Positions 1 to 9,108 are shown, numbered from the stretch's first letter. The stretch is 64,000 bases of DNA from Emticicia soli (GCF_037860775.1 NZ_JBBEWC010000018.1:1-64000); one strand, 5' to 3'. Translations and numbers: made by a program. Notes: generated from the letters alone by a model not told the origin.

Positions 1-271
1 GAAAACCTTTAGCTCATATTACGACCCTTCGCCAGAGTCCCCTAGCTGTGTTAAGGCACTCGCACACGGGAGACTCTGGCGAAGACCCAACGGTTTTAGT
101 ATTTTGATAAATTTGTTGTCTCGGCAGAGTCTCCCGTGCGAGTGAGCCATTAGAGTAGAAGGGGACTCTGCCGCTATGGAAAACCTTTAGCTGATATCAC
201 GACCATTGGGCCAGAGTCCCCTAGCTATGTTAAGGCACTCGCACACGGGAGACTCTGGCAAAGACCCAAGG
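1..271. repeat. Tandem block of palindromic hairpin repeats (CAGAGTC family)
   Basis: Three hairpin units lie at 31-80, 121-174 and 210-259. The outer two have the stem GCCAGAGTC/GACTCTGGC. The middle one is in the opposite orientation with the stem CGGCAGAGTC/GACTCTGCCG. The sequence from base 1 recurs from about 178 with few changes, so the block is a roughly 178-bp tandem duplication whose left part may extend beyond the window. The loops keep a GCACACGGGAGA-like core. Related units occur near 9.1, 9.3, 14.6, 14.7, 14.8 and 15.3 kb. No coding sequence is evident. Confidence 0.85.
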
Positions 272-280
272 GAATCACCC

Positions 281-1030
281 TCACAACATCTCCAAACCAA
301 AACCACGATAAATATCTAGTTTCGGGTCGTTGCTCAATAGGTCGGTTATCAGGGTTTCGATTTTTGTAATGGGGGCTACTCTGTAAAAATCTACTGTTTC
401 GAGCTTTTCGTGGGTGCTCAACACCGCCGTTTTAAATGCCGACTCCATAAAGGCTGTTTTTACTTCTCCTTCTTCTTCAACAGAGGCTGTTATGCCAACT
501 TTGCTATCAATAGCACAAGTGCCCATCAGGTATAAATCTGCCTGATATTTGCGGGCTTCGGCGCAGGTTTGTGCGCCTACATTGGTTTGGGTAAGTCTGT
601 TGTAGCGTCCGCCCAGTACAACGATTTCGATGCCTTTATGAGCCGATAATGCGGGTATCAGCGCAATATTATTGGTTATAATTCTGAATCGGGCATCTAT
701 CGGTATTCGGGCCGCTACTTCTAGCATGGTTGTGCCACCGTCCATAAAAACTGTGTTTACACCTTGTAGCAATTGCTGGGTTTTAAGGGCTATAATGCTC
801 TTGCTTTCTGAATATAGCTCGGCTCTGTCGCTGAACGACAAAGGGTTTTTATTCGGGTTGATAGCCCCGCCACGTACTTTTACCAGCAATCCGCTTTTAT
901 GCAGAATCTCGATGTCTCGCCTGATGGTATCTTCTGATACACTCAGTGCTTTCGAAAGCTCTTCAAAAAGTACTTTATTGCTTGCTTTCAAGCCGTTTAA
1001 TATATATTCAAATCGCTCTTCTTTTAACAT
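281..1030 (-). CDS. DeoR/GlpR-family transcriptional regulator
   Basis: This 249-residue protein has normal DeoR-family length. The N-terminal winged helix-turn-helix (about residues 5-55) has the typical core SVSEDTIRRDIEILHKSG followed by VRGGA. The C-terminal half is a DeoRC sugar-phosphate sensor fold, with VFMDGGTTMLEVA near residue 95 and a TCAIDSKVGIT-like segment near 172. Family members usually repress sugar or nucleoside catabolism genes and are released by a phosphorylated sugar. No sugar gene adjoins it here, so the ligand and target are unknown. Its 3' end abuts the palindromic repeat block, and it is divergent from the lipoprotein gene at 1407. Confidence 0.9.
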   Translation of the reverse strand: MLKEERFEYILNGLKASNKVLFEELSKALSVSEDTIRRDIEILHKSGLLVKVRGGAINPNKNPLSFSDRAELYSESKSIIALKTQQLLQGVNTVFMDGGTTMLEVAARIPIDARFRIITNNIALIPALSAHKGIEIVVLGGRYNRLTQTNVGAQTCAEARKYQADLYLMGTCAIDSKVGITASVEEEGEVKTAFMESAFKTAVLSTHEKLETVDFYRVAPITKIETLITDLLSNDPKLDIYRGFGLEML

Positions 1031-1406
1031 GCGGTTTCTGTTTTACTTTTGGTGTAGCAAACCACCATATTTCTATTAAAAATAATAAAATATCGGTAAA
1101 ACTAAATGCATTTTAGAGCGATGTTTGTTGCCCAAGTGGCGTGTGTCATAAACCGATAAAATAGTATGCAAAACTACGAAAAATTGCAAAATATTGTAAT
1201 AAATGATTGTGTTGGCTTAGTAAAAACTTGGTAATTGTAAAGAGTAGTACGCTAAACTTGATACAATAGATGTTCAATTATATACTTTCAGAAAATCGCA
1301 ATTATGATTATCGGTTTATTCGTGCTTACTTTTGATAATTTCGGTTACTTTTTATTAACTTTACTTATTAGCCTGTAATTCGGATTCTGCTAAATTATAA
1401 ACTCTT
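1031..1406. other. AT-rich intergenic region between divergent genes
   Basis: This 376-bp stretch separates the start of the DeoR-type regulator (minus strand) from the lipoprotein gene (plus strand). It is AT-rich with no convincing open frame. A TAACTTTA box near 1356-1363 resembles the Bacteroidota TAnnTTTG promoter element for the plus-strand gene. Nothing else stands out. Confidence 0.5.
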
Positions 1407-2462
1407 ATGAAACATCTATTTACTATTGGTTTTTTATTGTTTTTATGCGCTTGTAAACCTAAAGATTCGGTGGTGCCCGAATTAATTCTTGAGCTTGACT
1501 TGCAACTCGAAGGCAACCAGCTTGTGGTATTTAACAAAGTACAGAACGCCATAAAGTATGACCTGCACTATGGAGATGGCACCGAAATAATAGGCCAGAC
1601 AGATTTCAGCAAAGCTACTATCGGTTTTAATTCGGGCAGCAAATATACTTATCAGAAAGATGGCGTGTATATTGTTACCCTAACGGCCTACGACCTGAAA
1701 GGCAAGGCGAAGTCGGTGAATAAAACCATAAGCATTGATTATTATGCACGAAACAAGCCCACAGCCGATTATGCACTTTTGCAAGCAGGCAATGGAGTAG
1801 TAGAATTAAAGAATCAGTCGAAAAACTACCAGTGGATGATGATAAGTGTGATTGGCGGCGGAATGGGCTATAAAACCGAAACCGAAAATCCGGTATTTAA
1901 TTTTGATTTAAACGGCACTTATATCATCAGCCTTGTGGCAAATGGCGTGGGGCAGTCGCAGAGGATTGATACCGTGGTGGTTAAAAACATAAAAGACCGT
2001 GAACTAGGCTATTTTAAAGGCGAAGTTTTTAATCAGGAAGTAGCTATTACAGAGAGTTTTACTAACCAGTCGGTTACCGAATACAATGTGGCAGGCGGTA
2101 GTAAAGATAATGTTCAGCTTACAAATAGTTTTCGTTTGCCGGGTAACCAGATGCTTAAAATTTATAATTTCAACCTAAAGCCCAACCAGATGCAAACCAA
2201 TCAGATGAAATATGAGCAGATTATTTCTAACTACACGGTTGGCGTAAAGAATCCACAGCTATGGGCTATTGAGTTAAGTGGCGTAGGTATGGCTCGCTCA
2301 AAGAGCATCGAAATACTAGAAGTAAAAGAGGTTGCACAGCAAAAGATTGTACCCGAAATGGACAACAGGGCTATTTGGGTAACTTATAAAATACAAGCCG
2401 ACTTTGGCCCCGAACGAGGCATAGTAAAAGGCACCTGGAAAGTACGTTATACAATTTATTGA
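1407..2462 (+). CDS. PKD-domain-like lipoprotein, function unknown
   Basis: This is a 351-residue predicted surface or periplasmic lipoprotein. The N-terminus MKHLFTIGFLLFLCACKPK is a lipoprotein signal peptide with the lipobox LCAC. Residues about 30-110 look like a PKD/Ig-like fold (LHYGDGTEII and GVYIVTLTAYDLKGKAKSV are typical of PKD strands). A second similar segment follows (NGTYIISLVANGVGQS). The C-terminal third is beta-rich and unrecognised. PKD domains usually mediate protein or glycan contacts, so an adhesive or scaffolding role is inferred. It stands alone and is followed at once by an inverted-repeat element. Confidence 0.7.
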   Translation: MKHLFTIGFLLFLCACKPKDSVVPELILELDLQLEGNQLVVFNKVQNAIKYDLHYGDGTEIIGQTDFSKATIGFNSGSKYTYQKDGVYIVTLTAYDLKGKAKSVNKTISIDYYARNKPTADYALLQAGNGVVELKNQSKNYQWMMISVIGGGMGYKTETENPVFNFDLNGTYIISLVANGVGQSQRIDTVVVKNIKDRELGYFKGEVFNQEVAITESFTNQSVTEYNVAGGSKDNVQLTNSFRLPGNQMLKIYNFNLKPNQMQTNQMKYEQIISNYTVGVKNPQLWAIELSGVGMARSKSIEILEVKEVAQQKIVPEMDNRAIWVTYKIQADFGPERGIVKGTWKVRYTIY

Positions 2463-2661
2463 TGAGGCTGTCTCAAAAGAAAACGGCACAAAATATTATT
2501 TGGCAAGGTATAGACCCCACTCCCCAACGGCAGCGGCCGACCGTCCCTCTCCCCAACTGTGGGGAGAGGGGCTTTTTAGTCCCCTCCCCATTGTTGGGGA
2601 GGGTTAGGGTGGGGTCTTTTCCAAATATTATTTGGTATAAAAAACTTTTGAGACAGCCTCA
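2463..2661. repeat. MITE-like inverted-repeat element (copy A)
   Basis: This is a 199-bp element with perfect 17-bp terminal inverted repeats, TGAGGCTGTCTCAAAAG at 2463-2479 and its complement at 2645-2661. Inside is a second GC-rich inverted repeat built on CCCTCTCCCCAACTGTGG and CCCCTCCCCATTGTTGGGGA. A near-identical element lies at 31892-32070 and a minimal one at 29639-29693. It starts right at the stop codon of the preceding gene, so it may also act as its terminator. A short frame inside it is not a gene. Confidence 0.85.
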
Positions 2662-2719
2662 TATTATTTATTTGCTATAAGCTTGTTTCAAAATTATACT
2701 GCAAAAGCAAAGTCTGTTT

Positions 2720-3298
2720 TTATTCTGAAATTTCTTTTCGGATTCGGCTCAACGAAAATTTGGTGATACCCAGATAAGTGGCAATGTGCTTTACGGCAAC
2801 GTTTTGCACAATATGCGGTTTGGTTTCGAGCAGGTGTATATAGCGGGCCTTGGCTTGGTCGGCAATGATAGACACGCTGTGGTTTTTGAGGGCAAAATAA
2901 GAACTTACCAGTCGGCGGCGGCCATGCTCACGAAAGGTTTCGATGCCATTAAACAATTCCTGAAAACTGTCGAAGTCGAGCTGCCAGCATACACAGGCCG
3001 AAAGCGCCTGAATGTTTTCACGGGTGGATGTGCGCAAGAAGAACGAGGGCCAGTCGATAACAATATCACCTTCGCTATAAAAATCAGTGCTTATGTCGTT
3101 TCCATCGGTATCGTTTACAAAAGAGCGCACAAAGCCGCTTTCTACAAACCAATAATGGTTGGCGGTTGTGCCTTCCTGCAGCAGAAATGCGTTTTTGGCA
3201 AACTTAACCCGCTTGAATTTAGGCAGAATAAGCTCTAGTTCACGGGTGTTAAAATCTGTTGGCGAGAAAATATTTTTCAAAAAGTTTTCGTGATTCAT
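2720..3298 (-). CDS. Crp/Fnr-family regulator (cyclic-nucleotide-binding fold)
   Basis: The protein is about 192 residues from the preferred start MNHENF at 3298; an upstream in-frame ATG at 3328 is less likely. Residues about 20-120 form a cNMP-binding beta-roll, with LLQEGTTANHYWFVESGFVR and a DFYSEGDIV strand typical of Bacteroidota Crp-like proteins. The C-terminal HTH is short but recognisable (VKHIATYLGITKFSLSRIRK). Homologues of this small type are often annotated only as Crp/Fnr regulators and generally lack a known ligand. It is transcribed toward copy A of the inverted-repeat element. No partner operon is visible. Confidence 0.85.
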   Translation of the reverse strand: MNHENFLKNIFSPTDFNTRELELILPKFKRVKFAKNAFLLQEGTTANHYWFVESGFVRSFVNDTDGNDISTDFYSEGDIVIDWPSFFLRTSTRENIQALSACVCWQLDFDSFQELFNGIETFREHGRRRLVSSYFALKNHSVSIIADQAKARYIHLLETKPHIVQNVAVKHIATYLGITKFSLSRIRKEISE

Positions 3299-4392
3299 GC
3301 TTATAAGTGTATGGTAAAAACAATACAAATATAAGCCCGATGCATTAATAGAACATTAATTTTGTGTTTTAAATGGGGCATGAGGGCATTGAAACGACAC
3401 AAACAACTGTAAAATGTTGCAAAAATTTCTGATTTAATAGCACCAGGTATTGGCTTGTTTTTTTATATGCAGCTCGGCATCAATGCTTATATTTTTAGCC
3501 CTTTCTACTTTACACAAACTTCGATTTATTATATTTTTAAAGAATTGCTTCAAGCGGCCGAAAAGTAAATTTGAAAAATAGTGCCGTTTTCTAAAAAATG
3601 ACTAAAAGGTGTTTTTTGTCGATGAAAAAAAACAATGTATCTTTTTAATATTTTTTGGGTCTTTTTTGTCAAATATTGTGCTAACTTTTGGTGTCAAAAA
3701 AAAATATACGAAAAGTCTATTTTTTTTTATGATTTTTATTTTAAATTTGCTTCATGTTACTAACCTGTTATATTTTATAATCATTGCTCTGAATGTCTGT
3801 TTATTTACGCAAAAAATATACTTGCTCAAATCGATGGCACAAAAGTAGCATGCCCCTACTGAGAGCCGATTTCCGACAGTGTTGCTCGGTCTGAAACTCC
3901 GGTGTTTTTTTTCCTCTTTTTGACTTCACACTTATAAGCATCCATAGAAAACTAAAACTTTAAAAATTGCCTGCAGAATACTATTGCAAGGGCTTGCATT
4001 TGCTATGTTCTTCTGGTGTTTAAAAGAGGTTTTTTTTATAGTTACAAGATATTACTATTTGCCGTGCGGCTTCAGGTTAGCTTGCTAGGTTCATTGAAAT
4101 TGCTGAGGTTTATAATGTACCGTGAACAATCTGCGCAGCTTTATTCGTATCCAAAAAGTAATTTTTTATTAAATTATTTGGAAGTTGAATATTAGTGGTT
4201 AGGTAATGGAAAAAAGGCAAGGTTATTTTAACCTTGTCTTTTTAAAGAAAAAAAGCTTTTTATATAGAATCTGTTTAAACAGGTTTGTAATTAAAATATT
4301 GATAATCAAACAATTAACACTCTAAGAATTTGCCAGGTTTAAAAGTGTAACAAGAATTTTAAGTGAGACCATTTAATTACTGAGTGTTATCT
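3299..4392. other. Long AT-rich non-coding region with a strong hairpin near 4211-4245
   Basis: About 1.1 kb without a convincing gene. The largest plus-strand frame (3609-3848) is Phe/Leu/Ile/Lys low-complexity and follows poly-T/poly-A DNA, so I do not call it. At 4211-4245 there is an intrinsic-terminator-like hairpin with AAGGTTA paired to TAACCTT and T-rich flanks. As no gene ends just upstream, a small non-coding transcript within about 3850-4245 is possible but unproven. The rest upstream of the stress-protein gene shows no clear promoter box. Confidence 0.5.
4211..4245. terminator. Bidirectional terminator-like hairpin
   Basis: A stem of about 10-13 bp has the loop TTTT-type centre GGTTATTTTAACC, flanked by A-rich sequence on the left and CTTTTT on the right. 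It would work as an intrinsic terminator on either strand. No annotated gene ends immediately before it on the plus strand. Confidence 0.6.
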
Positions 4393-5265
4393 ATGAAAAA
4401 AGTATTGCTTACGACCGATTTTTCGGCAGTATCAGAAAAAGCGGTGCGGTATATGTTGAATTTATTGGGCAATCATGCCTGCGAGTTTACTTTTCTACAC
4501 GCTTATTATTCGTTTCCGAGCGATAGCTCTGCCGAGGCTTCGTTTAGCTATTTCGAGACCATTTATAGCCATTCGAAAGCCAGTATGAGGCAATTTATTG
4601 CTAGCGCCGAGCAGGCCGACCAACGCCAGATTCATACTTTCAAGCGTCTGTTGTTGCCGGCGTCTCCGGCCGGAGCACTCCGGTTTCTGAGCTATCAGAA
4701 CGATTTCGACCTGATTGTTGCCGGTACCAGAGGGCAGCGAGATGATATTTTCTTTGGCAATATGGCCACCGATATTGTGCGCAATGTGCCCGGCAATGCA
4801 CTGATTGTGCCCGAAAGAATGAATATGGCCCCACTGCGAAACGTAGTGATGGCAGTAGATGCCCAAAGTACTTGTTCGGTAGGGGAGCTAACGGCCTTAA
4901 AATCCATATTAAAGGCCAACAATGCCACGCTTACCTTGCTCACAACCATTAAAAACAAGGCTTCAGAGAAAGACCTGAGTATGTTACCTACCTACGACTA
5001 CCACTATTTCTTTAAGGGTATCGAGGTAGTTGATTATCCGGTTTATGCCAGAAATCTGGAAGACGGCATCAGCAAATACCTTAATTTTCATGAGGCCGAT
5101 ATGCTGGTGACAGTAACCCGCCAACGTTCGTTTTTTGAGGGGCTGTTTAACCGCTCGCTTACGAGCAAACTGGCACAGAATCCAACAGTGCCATTTATGA
5201 GTATTTACAGCAAAGCAACAGCAGCAGTTGTTACAAATGAAGCATCAATTTTTAATCAACGCTAA
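4393..5265 (+). CDS. Universal stress protein, two tandem UspA domains
   Basis: The ATG at 4393 (MKKVLLTTDFSAVSEKA) is preferred over an in-frame GTG nine bases upstream, because it begins exactly at the first Usp strand. The protein is about 290 residues. Domain 1 (about 1-145) keeps an ATP-type loop, VAGTRGQRDDIFFGN, followed by ALIVP. Domain 2 (about 150-285) has lost the glycine loop: the matching segment is VTVTRQRSFFEGLFNRS. Domain 1 may therefore bind nucleotide while domain 2 is structural. Tandem Usp proteins of this length are common in Bacteroidota and usually respond to stress or growth arrest. The gene is monocistronic and followed by a strong terminator at 5404. Confidence 0.9.
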   Translation: MKKVLLTTDFSAVSEKAVRYMLNLLGNHACEFTFLHAYYSFPSDSSAEASFSYFETIYSHSKASMRQFIASAEQADQRQIHTFKRLLLPASPAGALRFLSYQNDFDLIVAGTRGQRDDIFFGNMATDIVRNVPGNALIVPERMNMAPLRNVVMAVDAQSTCSVGELTALKSILKANNATLTLLTTIKNKASEKDLSMLPTYDYHYFFKGIEVVDYPVYARNLEDGISKYLNFHEADMLVTVTRQRSFFEGLFNRSLTSKLAQNPTVPFMSIYSKATAAVVTNEASIFNQR

Positions 5266-5403
5266 ATTGTCTTAGGAGAGTTCTGACGGTTTTATTCTCA
5301 ATTTTTAAACTTTTAAAATGTGTAAGCAAATCAATTACGGTCCCAGATTTCTCAACTTTATCAATTGAAGTACAGTATCTTATTTCAAACATGAAACCTA
5401 AAG

Positions 5404-5441
5404 CAAAACGGTTTTGGCTTTACTGCCGAAACCGTTTTTTT
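5404..5441 (+). terminator. Intrinsic terminator after the stress-protein gene
   Basis: A GC-rich stem pairs AAACGGTTTTGGC with GCCGAAACCGTTT, closed by a short loop and followed by a run of about eight T. It lies about 140 bp after the stop codon of the Usp gene. Confidence 0.8.
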
Positions 5442-5443
5442 TG

Positions 5444-5488
5444 CACCGTGGCACGCCTATACTCGAAAGTAGACGGGCGTGTCACGGT
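5444..5488. repeat. Dispersed hairpin repeat (CCGTGCCACG family), copy 1
   Basis: An imperfect palindrome with arms ACCGTGGCACGCC and GGGCGTGTCACGGT around a TACTCGAAAG-type loop. The complementary arrangement, with loop CTTTCGGACGAGTATA, is found at 9214-9257, 9358-9415, 60129-60174 and 63245-63289. A half-copy (CCCGTGCCACAGGG) follows near 5535. Confidence 0.8.
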
Positions 5489-5617
5489 TAATAAGGCTTA
5501 GCTACCCACTTCTCACCACTTCCCCTATTACCCGTGCCACAGGGATGTTTTATTCAACAAAACAAGAAGTTTAAAAAAAGTAATGAAGTTTTTCAATTAT
5601 GACTTAGCTTTGTGGCC

Positions 5618-6010
5618 ATGTTTCAATTCAAGCAAATAGCACTCGTTATTCTTTCACTGGCATTGTTGGTGAAATCGTTTATAGTGCCTTTTATTTGCCT
5701 TGATTATCAGATTCGCAAAGACTTTATCATTAAAAACTACTGCGTTAATAAAAATAAGCCCGAGTTACATTGCGATGGTAAGTGTTTTTTAGCTAAAAAA
5801 ATCCACGAACAAACCGAAAAAGAAGAACAAAACGCACTTCAGAATTTCATTTATAAGCTTTTAGAGGTAAACACATTTGAAAGTCATAGTAATTTTGATT
5901 TTACTAATGTGGTTGATATTAAAGATTTTGCTGTTAATAATTATCCTTTTGCAGCACAAACAACAATTGATTTCTCATCTTCTATTTTTCATCCGCCGTC
6001 ATTGGTCTGA
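5618..6010 (+). CDS. Small Cys-containing membrane-anchored protein, function unknown
   Basis: This protein is about 130 residues from the ATG at 5618; an in-frame GTG sits six bases earlier. It starts with one hydrophobic segment (IALVILSLALLVKSFIVPF), a signal anchor or signal peptide. The notable region is KNYCVNKNKPELHCDGKCF, three cysteines in a pattern that could bind metal or form disulfides. The rest is charged and unrecognised. It precedes the MbnP/MbnH-like genes on the same strand, with about 285 bp between, so a role in the same copper or redox process is suggested by context only. A TAGCTTTG promoter-like box lies only about 7-15 bases before the ATG, so the transcript could be nearly leaderless. 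Confidence 0.65.
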   Translation: MFQFKQIALVILSLALLVKSFIVPFICLDYQIRKDFIIKNYCVNKNKPELHCDGKCFLAKKIHEQTEKEEQNALQNFIYKLLEVNTFESHSNFDFTNVVDIKDFAVNNYPFAAQTTIDFSSSIFHPPSLV

Positions 6011-6295
6011 TACCCTCCCTTTGATTGTTGTATAGCCAAGATTATTTCTGGGGCTATCAGTACTATTTATCAATAATTTCATAAACAAATTCTCTGTGTT
6101 TGTTGAGATATGCCTGTGCGTACCTCACAATACTTATGAAGTTGATTAGGATTGTTTCTTGCGTTTAAAAATGCCTTGTTTTGGCTGCGCCTTGCGCTGC
6201 TATTGCCTCACCATCTGGTTTGGCTCGCTCAAAACAACACTATTTTAAACTGTAATTAAACTCCTGAACAACTTCTATATATACTTTCTAAAATA

Positions 6296-7102
6296 ATGAA
6301 AAATCTTACATATTTATTCCTTGCTCTTTTTGCGTCTGTTATCATTGTTTCATGCCAAAAAGAAAACGAAATCAATCCGAACGATAAAAATACCGTTATT
6401 CTTGAATTTGACAACCGTGTTGGCGACCAAAAATTGGTTTTAGGTACAACAACAGCCAAAAACTCGCTTAACGAAGATTTTACAGTTACACGCCTGAATT
6501 ATTTTGTTTCGAATATTAGCCTTAAAAACGAAAACGGTAATACGGTAAAGTTTTCGGATAAATATTTTCTTGTAAAGCACTCAGACCCTAATTCGCTGCT
6601 TATTAAATTAGAGAATGTTCCGGCCGGAAACTACAACGAAGTGTCGTATATGATAGGCGTCGATAGCCTCAAGTCGGTCTCTGATGTGAGCCAACGTACA
6701 GGAGTACTTGACCCCGCTTCTTATGGCGATGATAACATGTATTGGTCGTGGAATATGGGCTATATTTTCTTTAAAATGGAAGGAAAATCGAGTGCGATTC
6801 CTCAAAATATGATGAACATGACCGAGTATCAGTTTCATATAGGTGGTTTTGGCGGTATGACAGGCAAAACACCTAATAACCTGCATACCATTACTTTGCC
6901 AATGGCCAGCGTAGCGCAGGTTAGGGGTGATGTATCGCCGCAAATTCATATAATTAACGATGTTCAGAAGGTTTTCAATGGTGTGAATCAGATTAGCATT
7001 GCTAACTCGTACATGACACACGCACCAGCGGCTGGTATTCCGATAGGTCAGAATTACGCTAAAAGTTTTATTGTTGACCACGTTCATAATGAAAAGAAAT
7101 GA
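6296..7102 (+). CDS. MbnP-family copper-associated lipoprotein
   Basis: A 268-residue lipoprotein (signal peptide ending VIIVSCQKE). The mature part matches the MbnP family pattern: an N-terminal strand VILEFDNRVGDQKLVLGT, then TRLNYFVSNISLKNENG, then YMIGVDS, and the MYWSWNMGYIFFKMEG motif, followed by a FHIGGFGG segment with histidine. In methanotrophs MbnP pairs with the MauG-like MbnH, whose oxidation of an MbnP tryptophan creates a copper site. The tryptophans here lie in WSWNMGY. The gene overlaps the next, an MbnH-like di-haem gene, by an ATGA junction, which supports the same partnership. There is no methanobactin precursor nearby. Confidence 0.85.
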   Translation: MKNLTYLFLALFASVIIVSCQKENEINPNDKNTVILEFDNRVGDQKLVLGTTTAKNSLNEDFTVTRLNYFVSNISLKNENGNTVKFSDKYFLVKHSDPNSLLIKLENVPAGNYNEVSYMIGVDSLKSVSDVSQRTGVLDPASYGDDNMYWSWNMGYIFFKMEGKSSAIPQNMMNMTEYQFHIGGFGGMTGKTPNNLHTITLPMASVAQVRGDVSPQIHIINDVQKVFNGVNQISIANSYMTHAPAAGIPIGQNYAKSFIVDHVHNEKK

Positions 7103-8142
7103 TAAAATCTAAGCTCGTTATTCTGGCGATTAGTGTTTTGATTTACCTGGGAGTTGCCTGTTCAAAAGACAGCTCTCAGGTTATCAAACCTGAAGAACTG
7201 TTTACGGTTCCTGCTAATTTCCCTAAACCAGTCTATGATTTATCGAAGAATCCGGTTACAAAAGATGGTTTTGAGTTAGGCAAGGCTCTGTTTTATGACG
7301 GGAACTTATCAAGAAACGGAACCATCTCTTGTGCCGAATGCCACAGCCAACCCTATGCTTTTACGCATCATGGCCATGATTTAAGTCATGGTATTGATAA
7401 CAAGATTGGCATCAGAAATGCGCCGCCTATCCAGAATATGGCTTTTCAGAAAGATTTTTTCTGGGATGGAGGCGTGTTTGATTTAGATATGTTTTCTATT
7501 GCACCTATCGAGAATCCGGTTGAAATGGATGAAAAACTGGGTAATGTTTTAGATAAACTCCGCAAGCAAGAAAAATACGCCACGCTTTTTCAGAAAGCCT
7601 ATGGTAGCAAAGAAATCACTACCGAAAGGTTTCTGAAAGCACTTTCTCAGTTTATGCTTACGTTGGTTTCGGCTAATTCTCGCTACGATAAATACGCAAG
7701 AAAAGAGGCTGGGGGCACGCTTACTACCGATGAGTTGGAAGGGCTGGAAATTTTTAAACAAAAATGTGCTTCTTGCCATTCGGGCGAACTCTTCACCGAC
7801 CAGTCGTATCGTAACAATGGCTTGCCCGTTTATACCAAAGAAGATACAGGCAGGCAACGGATTACGGCAGCGCAAGCAGATAATTATAAGTTTAAAGTAC
7901 CAAGCCTTAGAAATATAGGTGTTACTGCACCTTATATGCACGATGGCCGCTTTTATAGCCTTGATGCCGTATTGAACCATTATTCAGATGGCGTAATTGA
8001 TTCAAATACACTTGATGGTTTGCTAAAAAATGGACAGACATTAGGCATTGCTTTGTCTAAAGACGAGAAAACAAAGCTTATAGCGTTTCTTAAAACATTG
8101 ACCGATGAAGAGTTTTTGAAGAATAAAAAGTTTGCTATCTAA
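7099..8142 (+). CDS. MbnH/MauG-like di-haem cytochrome c peroxidase family lipoprotein
   Basis: This 347-residue protein carries a lipoprotein signal peptide (LIYLGVACSKD) and two c-type haem sites, CAECH at residues 78-82 and CASCH at 223-227. Other family features are the conserved FYDGNLSRNGTISC lead-in, NAPPIQNMAFQKDFFWDGG, PIENPVEM, and a C-terminal PSLRNIGVTAPYMHDGRF. It belongs to the bacterial di-haem peroxidase/MauG superfamily. Coupling to the MbnP gene by an ATGA overlap argues for an MbnH-type role in oxidising its partner rather than simple peroxide removal. It is probably periplasmic, anchored to a membrane. Confidence 0.88.
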   Translation: MIKSKLVILAISVLIYLGVACSKDSSQVIKPEELFTVPANFPKPVYDLSKNPVTKDGFELGKALFYDGNLSRNGTISCAECHSQPYAFTHHGHDLSHGIDNKIGIRNAPPIQNMAFQKDFFWDGGVFDLDMFSIAPIENPVEMDEKLGNVLDKLRKQEKYATLFQKAYGSKEITTERFLKALSQFMLTLVSANSRYDKYARKEAGGTLTTDELEGLEIFKQKCASCHSGELFTDQSYRNNGLPVYTKEDTGRQRITAAQADNYKFKVPSLRNIGVTAPYMHDGRFYSLDAVLNHYSDGVIDSNTLDGLLKNGQTLGIALSKDEKTKLIAFLKTLTDEEFLKNKKFAI

Positions 8143-8205
8143 TTATAAAAGAATCAGGGTTTGAGGTATTGTTATGAAAGAAATAGACAATGTAAATAGA
8201 ATGAA

Positions 8206-9108
8206 ATGAAAAAAATACTTCTTGTATTATTATTGATAAGCAGCCAACTAGAAACACTTGCCTGCGATATTTGCGGCTGTGCCAACGGAAGTGCATTTGT
8301 GGGACTTACTCCACGTGCAGGTACACAGTTTATCGGGCTTCGGTATAGACACCGCACGTATGATTCGCACCTGAATAGTGTATTGCTGAAAACCCGTGAA
8401 ACTTACCAGACAGCCGAGCTGTGGGCACGGTTTTATCCGGTTAAAAAAGTGCAATTGATGTTTTTTTTGCCTTATAATTCCAACCATCAGGTATTATTAA
8501 ATAGCAGAGCCGAAGCGGTTAAAAATGGTATCGGCGATGCCATTGTTTTAGCCCATGTAAATGTATTTAACTCTTTTTTAGATACCACCAATACAAGCCA
8601 TATTTACCAAAGCCTGATGATTGGCGGAGGGGTGAAACTAGCAACCGGTAAATTTGAATATGGCTATGAAGATGAAATTAATCCTAATTTTCAGTTAGGC
8701 ACCGGAAGCACCGATTTCCTTTTGAGTGCCATTCATACAATTAAAATTCATGATTGGGGCATAAATACCGAAGTTGGTGCAAGGCTTGCAACCCGCAGTA
8801 ATGCTAAATATCGGTTTGGTAACCGTATTAATGGGTCGCTGACGGCGTTTTATTCAAAAAACTGGGGGGGATTCTCGATAATGCCCAATGTAGGTGCGCT
8901 AATTGACTATGGTTTCAGAGACATAAAAGAAGGGCAACGTAACTCACAAACAGGCGGTTTTGCGACACTGGCTAACGCAGGGCTTGAAATGTACTACAAT
9001 AGATTCAACGTTGGGCTATCTTACCGGCTACCTGTTTACCAGAACTTAGGCGGCGGCGAACTAAAATCTTTGCCACAATACGGCGTAAGTTTTACAGTAA
9101 ATTTTTAA
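8206..9108 (+). CDS. Predicted outer-membrane beta-barrel protein of the MbnP/MbnH cluster
   Basis: A 300-residue exported protein. The signal peptide is followed directly by a cysteine-rich mature N-terminus, ACDICGCANGSAF, a potential metal-binding motif. The remainder has alternating polar/hydrophobic strands with aromatic belts (FIGLRYRHRTY, LWARFYPVKKVQLMFFLPY) and ends VSFTVNF, a typical barrel C-terminus ending in Phe. It follows the di-haem gene by 63 bp on the same strand, so it is probably the last gene of the copper/redox operon and may move or bind metal at the outer membrane. That role is inferred from context; I do not recognise a characterised family. Confidence 0.7.
   Translation: MKKILLVLLLISSQLETLACDICGCANGSAFVGLTPRAGTQFIGLRYRHRTYDSHLNSVLLKTRETYQTAELWARFYPVKKVQLMFFLPYNSNHQVLLNSRAEAVKNGIGDAIVLAHVNVFNSFLDTTNTSHIYQSLMIGGGVKLATGKFEYGYEDEINPNFQLGTGSTDFLLSAIHTIKIHDWGINTEVGARLATRSNAKYRFGNRINGSLTAFYSKNWGGFSIMPNVGALIDYGFRDIKEGQRNSQTGGFATLANAGLEMYYNRFNVGLSYRLPVYQNLGGGELKSLPQYGVSFTVNF

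Noticed and set aside
2459..2680. Short frame after the PKD lipoprotein
   Set aside because: It translates the inverted-repeat element (copy A), not a gene.
3609..3848. 79-codon frame in the AT-rich gap
   Set aside because: Low-complexity Phe/Leu/Ile/Lys composition in poly-T DNA and no recognisable motif; likely chance.
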